64,000 nt of DNA from Pirellula sp. SH-Sr6A (GTDB lineage Bacteria; Planctomycetota; Planctomycetia; Pirellulales; Pirellulaceae). The stretch is taken from assembly GCF_001610875.1 (NCBI RefSeq), contig NZ_CP011272.1, positions 4,755,988 through 4,819,987 of the forward strand. The letters are read 5' to 3'. The translations under genes were made by a program, and so were the position numbers. The notes beneath the pieces are model-generated. The model ran no database searches, was not told the DNA's origin, and saw nothing but the letters and a program-made list of their open reading frames with translations. Every line of letters begins with the position of its first letter. The first letter of the stretch is position 1. Shown in pieces: positions 38,701 to 46,239 of this stretch.

Positions 38701-39663
38701 TCGCAGCAAAAAACAGAGCAATGGATTGCTAGCCTGCCGGAGCAACCGATGCGGTTTTTGGATTGGATGGACGATGGAACACCGATCGCCGTGAGTATTA
38801 CGAAGACGAGAGACCGGGATCAACATTGGCGTTTACGTATCGACTTCTCCGGAACAGGTCCCGAGTCGCGGGGAAACCTCAACGCCAACCCCGCCATCGT
38901 CACGGCCGCGACGATTTATGTGATTCGTTGTGCGATCGCGGACGATCTTCCGTTGAACTCGGGAGTCATGCGGTGCATCGACTTGTTCATCCCTCCCGGA
39001 ATTCTCAATCCATCTCGTCGCGAGCTGCCGGATCGCTTGCGAGGCCCGGCGGACGGGGAGCTCCTTCCGTCCTTGGAAGGAGACTATTGGCCGGCAGTCG
39101 CGGGGGGGAACGTCGAGACCAGTCAGCGGGTCGTCGATTGCTTGCTCGGCGCCCTCGGCTTAGCGGCCTTGAGCCAAGGCACAATGAATAACTTTCTCTT
39201 TGGAAATCAGTCGTTTGGTTATTACGAAACGATCGGAGGAGGGGCGGGGGCGACCGCGACGCATGCAGGGGAGAGCGCCGTTCACACGCATATGACGAAC
39301 ACGAGACTGACCGATGTCGAGATCTTGGAAAAGCGATATCCGGTGCGATTGGTTCGTTTTCGAGTGCGCCGTGGAAGCGGTGGAGCGGGTCAGCAACCGG
39401 GCGGAGAGGGAATCGAGCGGGAGGTGCAAGCCCTCGTTCCGTTGACCGTCTGCTTGGTCACGAGCCGACGCGGGGAGTATCCCCCTCAAGGCCTTGCGGG
39501 CGGGTCTGCTGGAAAGCCAGGGGAGAATTGGTGGATTCGTGCGAACGGGGAGTCGAGCCGCCTTGGTAGCAACGCCCAAATCGACATTGAAGCGGGAGAC
39601 TCCATCCGCATCCTAACCCCCGGCGGCGGCGGCTACGGCCCACCACTTCGTTCGGACGGGTGA
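35788..39663 (+). CDS. 5-oxoprolinase / hydantoinase (HyuA-HyuB fusion)
   Basis: A 1291-aa protein, the length of eukaryotic-type 5-oxoprolinase. The N-terminal half is HyuA-like with the actin/HSP70-type ATPase motifs WCDVGGTFTDCIV and LGTTRGTNALLTR, then VGLDMGGTSTDVCRVDGE. The C-terminal half is HyuB-like, from about residue 740 (DPVQREVFAQRLSAIATQMG) with TNDPYRGGSHLPDVT and GGGGYGPP at the end. It would cleave 5-oxoproline to glutamate with ATP, or act on related hydantoins. ATG 35788 overlaps the hemW stop. It closes the nadA-hemW-oxoprolinase run. Confidence 0.88.
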   Translation: MNLAKIQVWCDVGGTFTDCIVRFPDGQRKSIKVLSHGVVQGVIANRDPDGKFTVSGRNDDPNAFWLGATLCFFDTKGHACGESTCSEYRNGTFSCSPPLLPQSHSVEIRSGMEAPILATRLLLGIAPTQSLPPLSIRLGTTRGTNALLTRTGERTLFVTTKGFADLLAIGYQERPSLFELSVCKRPVLYDRVMEIEERLDAAGNVSIAMDLEQARAQLKRAYDEGYRTLAVCFIHAYLQPEHERAIYRLAEEIGFHHTVLSHEVAPMIKAVSRGETTVLDAYLTPIIQTYLHRVREQFQQADADDLLIMTSAGGLVRADEYRGKDSVLSGPAGGAVALQSLGKSLGFPQLVGLDMGGTSTDVCRVDGELDLEFETVKAGVRMMTPTLRIHTVAAGGGSICWFDGVQLRVGPQSAGSQPGPACYGRGGPLTVTDLNVLAQRIRPESFPFPLDVPAAQRALQDVLQSLNATRPESPMSEWILIEGFRTIANEHMASAVRTISISQGADPREHALVCFGGAAGQHICQIAEQLGMTTILDPPQAGLLSAVGMGLATKQQTQSTPVYQLVKNLDAGWFEKIQSVLIAPEFRASDQWTTQLRIEARFAGTEGTIALRWTAEHWSPHRLEQLFREEHRKRFGYDRPNREVEIAVMHASIASKPLREPAPQSMEEGNTWIRSTSLWLDREEMEIGATYIGPLIVVSSGSTTCIDPGWRGTVLGDRTLLIRKQSVDSPENALPSSAIPQARTERIVDPVQREVFAQRLSAIATQMGTVLEQTAISVNVKDRKDFSCAVFHRSGDLIANAPHVPVHLGAMSATVQAVCDQFRDMKAGDCFITNDPYRGGSHLPDVTVITPVFANRDEENAEPDFFVACRAHHAEIGGIAPGSMAPNATCLAHEGVLIPPMRIADGGTDRSGDVERLLREAEYPSRNVEENLADIAAQQAANQYGCEALQELARRYGVRMMESVMEDIQAASQQKTEQWIASLPEQPMRFLDWMDDGTPIAVSITKTRDRDQHWRLRIDFSGTGPESRGNLNANPAIVTAATIYVIRCAIADDLPLNSGVMRCIDLFIPPGILNPSRRELPDRLRGPADGELLPSLEGDYWPAVAGGNVETSQRVVDCLLGALGLAALSQGTMNNFLFGNQSFGYYETIGGGAGATATHAGESAVHTHMTNTRLTDVEILEKRYPVRLVRFRVRRGSGGAGQQPGGEGIEREVQALVPLTVCLVTSRRGEYPPQGLAGGSAGKPGENWWIRANGESSRLGSNAQIDIEAGDSIRILTPGGGGYGPPLRSDG

Positions 39664-39880
39664 TAGGCTTTCCGTGGTGAGCAACCGATCTCGCGCCGCG
39701 CTCATCGCCGCTCGGACTTCATGGATTCCACCACCGACGAATTGTCAAACACTCGATGGGAGCCTTTGATGCCTCTCCGATAATGGGCTTCGGTTATTGA
39801 TTGGAGCGGATCGCTGCATCCATGGAGGTATGGACCGGCGACAAGCCATAGCTGCAATCCATCGAAACAAGAGGCATGCA

Positions 39881-40327
39881 ATGAAGTTAATTCTCGCCGA
39901 CCAGCGCGCAGCGAAATTGAAATACTTAGAACATTTCCTTGTCAGTTCCGGTCACGACGTAACGGCAGTCCAGGATGGGGTAGGGTGTCTCGAATCACTG
40001 CGGCAATCGATTCCGGACGTACTGGTTGTGGCTGCGGGATTGCGATGGGGTGGAACCGATGGCGTGCTGGATGTGATGTTTCATTCCCGCAAAATGCGAG
40101 ACACTCCCGTTCTCCTTCTCTTAGATCATCGTTCCGAATCGCAACTCCATCGACACCCCATGGTCCTATCGATCTTGAGGACTCCGTTCCAGCCCTCCGA
40201 CCTGGAGCGGCTCTTGGTCTTTCTTTACCTGGTGAATCAGAACTCGCAAATCGAAGACAACCTATGCCTCCGTTCGAGTTCAATCATTCCTAGAAGAAAC
40301 TACAACCGAGCGTTTGGACCTGTTTGA
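39881..40327 (+). CDS. Degenerate receiver-domain protein
   Basis: A 148-aa protein with the overall pattern of a CheY receiver: MKLILADQRAAKLKYLEHFL at the start, a PVLLLLD-like strand, and LRTPFQPSDLERLL at the end. The phosphoacceptor Asp position reads VLVVAAGLRWGG, so the Asp is Ala, and the conserved Lys-Pro is Thr-Pro. It should not be phosphorylated by the usual route. ATG 39881 has AGAGGC close upstream; a longer open frame from 39797 has no homology. It is the first gene of the 39.9-46.2 kb stress-like cluster. Confidence 0.7.
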   Translation: MKLILADQRAAKLKYLEHFLVSSGHDVTAVQDGVGCLESLRQSIPDVLVVAAGLRWGGTDGVLDVMFHSRKMRDTPVLLLLDHRSESQLHRHPMVLSILRTPFQPSDLERLLVFLYLVNQNSQIEDNLCLRSSSIIPRRNYNRAFGPV

Positions 40328-40398
40328 AGCTTCGAATTTCAACAACAAAAAGAGTGGTGAGATCCAATCACATCAACCCTTTGGAGAGTAATAAAGCA

Positions 40399-41562
40399 AT
40401 GGACACTTTTCAAGAACGAGAGCTGCGACATCTTCTAGAGAAACACCCTGGCCCTAACATTTCGCTGTATATACCTACGCATCGCGGGGGATCGCAAATG
40501 GACGTCATACGGTTTCGCAATGCCGTCCATCAAGCGCAGGAGAAATTAATTGCTACGGGAATGAAGGCTGCAGAGGCAAGAAGATTATTGGATGCCATCG
40601 AATTGTTACGAAGGGATGAAGAATTCTGGAAGCACACGAGCGATGGTCTCGCAGTTTTCGGAAACAAAGACTTTCTCAATGCCTACCGTTTGCCTTGGCC
40701 TTTCGAAGAGCGTTTGGAGGTAGGAGACCTCTTTCTCATTACTCCACTTCTCGCGTCGCTACACGAGGACCGGCGATACTTCGTCTTAGCTCTCAGCCAG
40801 AATCAGGTTCGTTTGCTAGAAGGTACTCGCCATTCGGTTCGAGAAATCAAGGTGGAAGGGCTCCCTCCAAATATAAAAGAGGCGATGCAAAATCATGATC
40901 GAGACAAGGCCCTCACCCTTCACACTAGGCCCAAGCCCGGAATCGGATGGGGTGCCATTTTCGAAGGGCATGGCACAGGTATCGATGATGCAAAAGACGA
41001 ATTAAGTCTATTCTTCCGACAGATCGATCAAGCCCTTCACTCCGTGCTCCGCGGCGAATCGGCGCCACTCCTCTTGGCTGCAGTCGGTTATTTGCATCCG
41101 CTTTACAGAGAAAAAAACACGTACGCACACCTATCGGATCTCGGTATCGTAGGCAACCCAAAGCAGTGGAGCGACGATGAGATTCGCGATCGAGCGTGGA
41201 ATCTTGTGGAACCTGACATCCGTCAGAGTGTGAATGCCAAAGTCGCAGAATTCCATGCGCATCCATCGTCCGGCAAAGCCATTTCGAACACGTTTGAGAT
41301 CCTGCATTGCGCCACCAAGGGCAATATCGAGACTCTCTTTGTGAATCGCGATCGATCCATACGCGGTTGCCCCCCCGCGCCAGGTGGCGAGTGGATTCTC
41401 CACGAAAGCCCCCAACAAGGCGATGAGGACCTTGCGAATGATGCAGCCGTTCAGACCCTCCGCCATCGTCATACCGTAGAGGTCCTTTCAGAAGATCAAA
41501 TGCCCGAAAAAGCTGCACTGGCCGCGATCCTATTCGCACCCGTTTCCTACCAAATGGGATAG
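40399..41562 (+). CDS. baeRF-like protein (archaeo-eukaryotic release-factor-1 relative)
   Basis: A 387-aa protein resembling the bacterial archaeo-eukaryotic release factor (baeRF) families. It has LLEKHPGPNISLYIPTHRGG near the N-terminus, then FALALSQNQVRLLEG-like YFVLALSQNQVRLLEGTRH, then LLLAAVGYLHPLYREKN, and the C-terminal FVNRDRSIRGCP region. Members are found beside stress genes such as BON, USP and Hsp20; a role at the ribosome or in translation stress has been suggested but is not shown. ATG 40399 has GGAG about 12 nt upstream. It ends 54 bp before the BON remnant. Confidence 0.65.
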   Translation: MDTFQERELRHLLEKHPGPNISLYIPTHRGGSQMDVIRFRNAVHQAQEKLIATGMKAAEARRLLDAIELLRRDEEFWKHTSDGLAVFGNKDFLNAYRLPWPFEERLEVGDLFLITPLLASLHEDRRYFVLALSQNQVRLLEGTRHSVREIKVEGLPPNIKEAMQNHDRDKALTLHTRPKPGIGWGAIFEGHGTGIDDAKDELSLFFRQIDQALHSVLRGESAPLLLAAVGYLHPLYREKNTYAHLSDLGIVGNPKQWSDDEIRDRAWNLVEPDIRQSVNAKVAEFHAHPSSGKAISNTFEILHCATKGNIETLFVNRDRSIRGCPPAPGGEWILHESPQQGDEDLANDAAVQTLRHRHTVEVLSEDQMPEKAALAAILFAPVSYQMG

Positions 41563-41616
41563 ACAACCACTTGTCGAACGTATTTTTGCGAACCAATCAA
41601 ACCGAGGGAGTCAATT

Positions 41617-41727
41617 ATGAAAACGGATTATGAATTAAAACGCGATGTGGAAAGCGAACTGATGTGGGAACCACGCGTCAAGGAGGCAAATATCGGGGTG
41701 GCCGTGAAAGAGGGAATAGTGACGTAG
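41617..41727 (+). pseudogene. BON-domain protein fragment ended by nonsense codon
   Basis: With GAGGGA 7 nt upstream, the frame reads MKTDYELKRDVESELMWEP then RVKEANIGVAVKEGIVT before TAG at 41725. This is the start of a periplasmic BON-domain protein, whose family continues VTLSGHV or similar. Here TAG takes the place of a Leu codon, and SGNVPS follows in the same frame before similarity is lost. The rest of the domain, normally 100-200 more residues, is absent. Either point mutation then decay or a deletion could explain it. A translated 36-aa peptide is unlikely to be functional. Confidence 0.75.
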
Positions 41728-42459
41728 AGTGGTAACGTCCCGTCCAACGAACCACCCAGGGCGGAGCCCAGTAGGAATTTTCTTCCCCGCATCGATTATC
41801 TGGTCTGGGATTTCATCGATACCCACCTGTCTTCCCTCCGCGTCTCTCCGCGATCTCTGCGGTGAAAGTCTGGGATTGCTGGTAGTTAAGATTGGCTTGG
41901 GCGTCGAGGCCACTGACCATTCTTTGAACCGCTTCCTGCATCGCGATCAACGCATGAACTATCGGAAGACCATGGACGGAATCGAAAGTGATTGGAGGAT
42001 AGGTACTGGAAGGTGAAACCGCTTGAAGCTGAAATTCATCGAGCGACTCCTTCTCCCCAGCCTGAAAGTCTTTCTCGCCATCTGGAAGGGCCGCGGCATT
42101 CTCAATGCGGCCCATGCTCTCTTACTTCCTCCATGGCGAGCGTGGCGCCTTGGCGAGAGACTCCGTCCATGTGATGAGCGAAACCTTGTGGCGCAGCACA
42201 CCGGTTCTCGTGTGGTCCTATTTAGCTTCACGCGGCTCCGTTTGCGCACGCAGTTCTAGTAGGCCGCGAATCCCGGCAAGTGCCTTCGGGGAATAGCGGA
42301 ATCCACCATTCCCGGCCTCCCGTCGAACGACGAGGCTCGTGTCACTCTACGATTGCAAGAATTTTTCTTTCGCCCGTTCCGGCTCGGTGGACGCAAGGGA
42401 AGTTAAAATCGCTTGACGGCGCCGTCGACGATTTCTCTCCTTCATGTCTGGGATACCGA
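41728..42459. other. Decayed/intergenic region with a dispersed-repeat copy
   Basis: About 730 bp with no confident gene. It starts in the dying BON frame. Motifs of the repeat family seen elsewhere occur at about 41831-41872 (CCGCGTCTCTCCGCGATCTC) and 42131-42160 (GGCGCCTTGGCGAGAG). A minus-strand open frame (41813-42115, 100 aa) is the only gene-like candidate, and its C-terminus runs into the repeat. The sequence looks like eroded coding DNA overlaid by repeats. Confidence 0.5.
41813..42115 (-). CDS. Possible small hypothetical protein (doubtful)
   Basis: A 100-aa open frame starting MGRIENAAALPDGEKDFQ, with an amphipathic stretch HALIAMQEAVQRMVSGLDAQ. The last ~15 residues (TFTAEIAERRGGKTG) come from the dispersed repeat motif read backwards, which argues that the original stop was elsewhere. 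No homologue is recognised. It may be a relic. Confidence 0.25.
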   Translation of the reverse strand: MGRIENAAALPDGEKDFQAGEKESLDEFQLQAVSPSSTYPPITFDSVHGLPIVHALIAMQEAVQRMVSGLDAQANLNYQQSQTFTAEIAERRGGKTGGYR

Positions 42460-43062
42460 ATGCCTCAGGAAAGTGGCAATATTAACCGGCCTATGCGAAG
42501 TGAAGGACCGGCCTTGCCAGGAACCCCCTGGCTGTTGAAGGCGAATCTAGTTGAAGCGATGATCGACAAGGCTCGCGAGGCTATTCTAATCCTCGATGAG
42601 ACCTTCCAGGTACAAATGGCAAATCCATCGTTCCTTCGTCTCGTTCGCCTCACCTTGCCCGATATCCGCGGCCGAGTAATCTTCGAGCTTGGAAGCCTGC
42701 AATGGGACATTCCCTCCCTGCATCACTTGCTAGAGGAGCGACTTTCCCAACAGCCAGAAGTGGACGACTGGGAGGTCAAGCTCCCAATTCCACATTGCGG
42801 AGTGCGAACCTTTTTGCTGAATGCTCGATGGATCCAGCCTGAGGCAGGCCCCAAACTCCTCTTCCTTTACCTAGACGGCCTCGAAAATCAGAGACCGATT
42901 GACGAACAGGATTCCGAATATGCAGAGCGGTTCCAGAGTGTCTTCAAACATACACCTATCGGAATTTCGATTCTGGATCAGTTTGGTCGAATCAAACGAT
43001 GCAATCCAAGCTTCCTCGCTCTCCTGGGCCAGTCCGAGGAGGGCTGCTTCACCGCCATTTGA
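42460..43062 (+). CDS. N-terminal part of a frameshifted PAS sensor histidine kinase
   Basis: A 200-aa open frame holding a full PAS domain (MIDKAREAILILDETFQVQM then ANPSFLRLV) and the first half of a second (FQSVFKHTPIGISILDQFG, then CNPSFLALLGQSEE). The second PAS is cut off at GCFTAI-stop. Its remaining half reads on in another frame from about 43044 (LLHRHLSEFIAMEDREANE), so one kinase gene has been split by a single-base loss near the GAGGAGGGC run at 43036-43044. The start is uncertain: ATG 42460 or 42493. It is presumably not functional alone unless the frameshift is a sequencing error or is bypassed. Confidence 0.7.
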   Translation: MPQESGNINRPMRSEGPALPGTPWLLKANLVEAMIDKAREAILILDETFQVQMANPSFLRLVRLTLPDIRGRVIFELGSLQWDIPSLHHLLEERLSQQPEVDDWEVKLPIPHCGVRTFLLNARWIQPEAGPKLLFLYLDGLENQRPIDEQDSEYAERFQSVFKHTPIGISILDQFGRIKRCNPSFLALLGQSEEGCFTAI

Positions 43063-44855
43063 GCGAATTCATCGCCATGGAGGATCGGGAAGCCAATGAG
43101 ATTCAGTTCCGAAAACTGCAATCGAGAGACATTTCGTCCTATGAGTGCGAGTTGCAATTTCAAAGAGTCGCGGGAGAGCCGGTTTGGGTTCGCCAAATTG
43201 CGGCCCGTCTGAATGGTCAATCGAAAGGAGTGGCCGAAGTCGTTGTTTTGGCGAAAGACATCAGCAAACGCAAACTCGATGACAGCAGAATTGCTGCCGA
43301 TCTCCAAGCCATGACCAAGCTTCAAGGAATCGGGGCAATGTTCGTGAGAGGCCGAGATGCCGCGTCCGTTCTCGATGCCATTGTCGATGCGGCGATCTCC
43401 ATCAACTCCGCTAGTTTTGGCAATATCCAGCTCTTTCATGAGAAGTCCTGTACACTCACCGTTGCGGCTCATCGCGGTTTCCACCCAAGTTGCAAAGAGT
43501 TCTGGAATCCGCTCACCCGCGATGGTGTCGCGCATCGAGAAGCACTCCAACACGGAAACCGAGTCATCATCAGCGATATCGAGGAGAACCCTGCCCGTTT
43601 CAGCCCCGAAGCCATCCAGGAGCAAAGAGAGGCCGGAATTCGTTCGCTTGTAGCAACGCCACTAACGAGTCGAACCGAACGGCACCTCGGCGTTTTCACC
43701 ACTTACTACCAGCTCCCACACACCCCCGACGAACGAAATCTCACTCTCCTCGATCTTCTAGCTAGGCAGGCAGCCGACATCATCGACCGGCAAGAGGCTG
43801 AAGCAATCCTGCATGATCGAGACGAACGCCTTCAATCGATCCTCGATGCAGCGTCCGACTCGATCGTTTGCATTGACAGTCAAGGCTTCATCACGAGTAT
43901 CAACGCGGCCACCGAGAAAATGTTTGGATACCAACGTGAGGAGTTGATTGGAAAGAACGTCAAAATTCTTATGCCCGATCCGTATAGCGAGCAACATGAC
44001 ACCTACATAAGGCGATACTTGCAAACCGGTGTGCCGCACGTCATCGGAACTGGTCGTGAAGCCATTGCAAAGCGGAAAGATGGCACCACCTTTCCCATTG
44101 ACCTCGCGGTAAGCGAAATGGACCACCTTCACCTCTTCACAGGGATCATTCGAGATATCAGCGAGCGAAAAAGTCTTCAACATGACATTCTCGCCATCGC
44201 AGATGAAGAACAGCGGCGGATACGCCAGGACTTGCACGATAGCGTACAACAAGAATTGGCTGCCGCAGGGTTGGTTACGCAAACACTCCTGCGTTACCTT
44301 GACCGCCACCACGACGCACTTCCCACATCCTTCACAGCTTCATGCAAAAGTCTTGCAGAGAAAATCTTTTCGAGCATCAGCCGAGCTCACCGCGAAGTTC
44401 GTGAGATCTCGACGGGATTGGTTTCGTTGCCGCATACCCCCACCGCCCTTGTTGACTCCCTTCGAGAGTTGGCAGCCAGGACGGACGAAATCGAGGGCAT
44501 CCACTGCGCTTTTGCTTGCGACACCCCAGGAAAGACAATCAGCATCGATGCCACTCATTTGTATCGGATTGCTCAAGAAGCGGTCACCAACGCTCTCAAA
44601 CACTCCCAACCAGAACATATCCTTATCAAACTGACCACCGATGAATCCCAACACACCCTTGAAATTGCCGACGATGGAAAAGGATTCGATACCAACCTCC
44701 AAGCGAGTGGAATGGGGATCAAAACCATGCGTTATCGGGCCGGATTGATTGGAGGCACCCTTTCTATTTGTCCCGTCGAAAATGGTGGGACGTTGGTTTG
44801 TTGTCGAATTCCGAGGAATCATGATGCAAATGACAAGCAGCGTATTGAAAGATGA
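42999..44855 (+). CDS. PAS-GAF-PAS histidine kinase (HisKA_3 type), C-terminal part of split gene
   Basis: A 618-aa open frame. Homology begins near 43044 with the second half of a PAS domain, followed by a GAF domain (about residues 100-260), a FixL-like PAS (ILDAASDSIVCIDSQGFITS, GREAIAKRKDGTTFPIDLAV), the HisKA_3 dimerisation helix with the phospho-His (EEQRRIRQDLHDSVQQELAA), and an HATPase domain (RIAQEAVTNALKHS, DDGKGFD, GMGIKTMRYRAGLIGG). This is the NarX/DosS kinase class. Internal starts at 42999 or 43077 could produce a shortened kinase. The response regulator gene overlaps its end by 35 nt, showing they form a pair. Confidence 0.85.
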   Translation: MQSKLPRSPGPVRGGLLHRHLSEFIAMEDREANEIQFRKLQSRDISSYECELQFQRVAGEPVWVRQIAARLNGQSKGVAEVVVLAKDISKRKLDDSRIAADLQAMTKLQGIGAMFVRGRDAASVLDAIVDAAISINSASFGNIQLFHEKSCTLTVAAHRGFHPSCKEFWNPLTRDGVAHREALQHGNRVIISDIEENPARFSPEAIQEQREAGIRSLVATPLTSRTERHLGVFTTYYQLPHTPDERNLTLLDLLARQAADIIDRQEAEAILHDRDERLQSILDAASDSIVCIDSQGFITSINAATEKMFGYQREELIGKNVKILMPDPYSEQHDTYIRRYLQTGVPHVIGTGREAIAKRKDGTTFPIDLAVSEMDHLHLFTGIIRDISERKSLQHDILAIADEEQRRIRQDLHDSVQQELAAAGLVTQTLLRYLDRHHDALPTSFTASCKSLAEKIFSSISRAHREVREISTGLVSLPHTPTALVDSLRELAARTDEIEGIHCAFACDTPGKTISIDATHLYRIAQEAVTNALKHSQPEHILIKLTTDESQHTLEIADDGKGFDTNLQASGMGIKTMRYRAGLIGGTLSICPVENGGTLVCCRIPRNHDANDKQRIER

Positions 44856-45510
44856 GTCCGCTCCTCCTGCCAGGGTTTTGATCGTCGACGATCACCCGGT
44901 CATGCGAGACGGAATCGCAACCCAAATCTCCCATGAACCCGGACTGACCGTCCGCGGAGAAGCGGACGATGTCGAACCGGCATTGTTTCTCGCCCGAGAA
45001 CGATCCCCCGATCTCATCATCGTGGATATCTCCCTCAAAACAGGAAGCGGTATCGACTTGATCAAGCGATTACGGGAACGCAATCCGACGACTAGGATCC
45101 TGGTATCGTCCATGTATGACGAATCGCTTTATGCAGAACGCTCCCTTCAAGTGGGTGCGATGGGATATGTCAACAAACAGAATGCAGGCGAAACGCTGAT
45201 CACAGCCATACGACGCGTGCTAGATGGAAAAACCTATCTCAGCCCCGAAATGACAGCTCGCATCCTGAAAAGCCGCATCGGAGGAATGACCGTTATCGGA
45301 AAGTCCCCGCTCGAATCGCTGTCGAATCGCGAAATGGAAGTCCTCACGCTTATTGGACATGGCAACACCACGGGCAACATTGCTGAGAAACTCTTTTTAA
45401 GCGTTCACACGATCGACACGTACCGAGAAAAATTGAAAACGAAATTGAATCTCTCCACTGGTGCGGAACTCAATCGGTTCGCTGCTCAATGGGTTCTTGA
45501 AAATGGATAA
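44821..45510 (+). CDS. NarL/FixJ-family response regulator
   Basis: A 229-aa regulator. The receiver domain has VLIVDDHPVMRDG, the phosphoacceptor Asp in LIIVDISLKTGSGIDL, and VSSMYDE; Lys is in YVNKQNAGE. The C-terminal LuxR-type helix-turn-helix is LSNREMEVLTLIGHGN then IAEKLFLSVHTIDTYREKL. The start overlaps the kinase gene by 35 nt, and starts at 44821 or 44824 are possible. It should be phosphorylated by the adjacent HisKA_3 kinase and activate promoters, perhaps that of the Hsp20 gene 221 bp downstream (inference). Confidence 0.92.
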   Translation: MMQMTSSVLKDESAPPARVLIVDDHPVMRDGIATQISHEPGLTVRGEADDVEPALFLARERSPDLIIVDISLKTGSGIDLIKRLRERNPTTRILVSSMYDESLYAERSLQVGAMGYVNKQNAGETLITAIRRVLDGKTYLSPEMTARILKSRIGGMTVIGKSPLESLSNREMEVLTLIGHGNTTGNIAEKLFLSVHTIDTYREKLKTKLNLSTGAELNRFAAQWVLENG

Positions 45511-45731
45511 TAGCAGTCGATCATCGCAGCGCGGTCCGCTCGCCCATTCCTACCTTCGGGCACCGGACTTGCAACTTAAGCCGATTAGTATTTTCCACTA
45601 TTGAGGAATCAAGACCGCCCCGATGGCTGGATCTTAAGGAACAGAAATAATCGCGATCAAGAACGTCGTTATGCATAGCGCATCGCACGAACAGTTTCTT
45701 GAACATGATTCACAATGAGGAGATCCATACA

Positions 45732-46196
45732 ATGGCGGGAATGATGTGCACTCGAAAAACCGGTGAGATGGCAACTCGTCCATACCGAAGATGGTTAGCC
45801 CCATTCCAAGACTTGGAAGATGTGCTGGAACGATTCTGGGCCGATCAAGGCAATGGAGTGGGGGTTCCTTTATTTGCCCCTCCCCTCGATATGACCGAGA
45901 AGGATGGCGAAATCTTGCTACGAATGGACCTTCCTGGAATTGATGCAAAGGACATCGACATTCAAGTCAATGGAAGCCAGCTTACCATCAGCGGAGAACG
46001 GAAGGAGGAGAAAGAGGAATCGGGAGAAACCTACCATCGAGTTGAGCGTCGATCTGGGAGATTCTCTCGTTCGGTCCTGCTCCCGTGCCACCTACAGGAA
46101 AGCAAAGTGGACGCTCGGTACGTCAATGGTGTTCTCAGCATTCGATTGCCTAAGACAGCCGAGGCGACTTCGAAGCACATCGTCGTGAAGACCTAG
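45732..46196 (+). CDS. Hsp20 / alpha-crystallin small heat-shock protein
   Basis: A 154-aa protein with a short N-terminal arm and an alpha-crystallin domain (about residues 45-145): DMTEKDGEILLRMDLPGIDA, then VNGSQLTISGERKEE, then YVNGVLSIRLPK, which carries the conserved G-V-L. Small Hsps hold unfolding proteins in oligomers. I prefer ATG 45732, with GAGGAG 9-10 nt upstream, over the earlier TTG 45699 or ATG 45705. It closes the stress-like cluster and is followed by the 213-bp duplication. Confidence 0.92.
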   Translation: MAGMMCTRKTGEMATRPYRRWLAPFQDLEDVLERFWADQGNGVGVPLFAPPLDMTEKDGEILLRMDLPGIDAKDIDIQVNGSQLTISGERKEEKEESGETYHRVERRSGRFSRSVLLPCHLQESKVDARYVNGVLSIRLPKTAEATSKHIVVKT

Positions 46197-46239
46197 TCCC
46201 GTACGCTCCGATTAAAGGAACAGAAGGAGGAGCATGCTC

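Noticed and set aside
42280-42459. Sixty extra residues at the start of the PAS sensor frame
   Set aside because: Sequence is basic and low-homology, and overlaps the decayed intergenic region; starts at 42460 or 42493 fit better.
45638-45667. ECF-type promoter (GGAAC ... CGTC) upstream of hsp20
   Set aside because: The gap is 21 nt, too long for the usual 16-17 nt spacing of ECF promoters.
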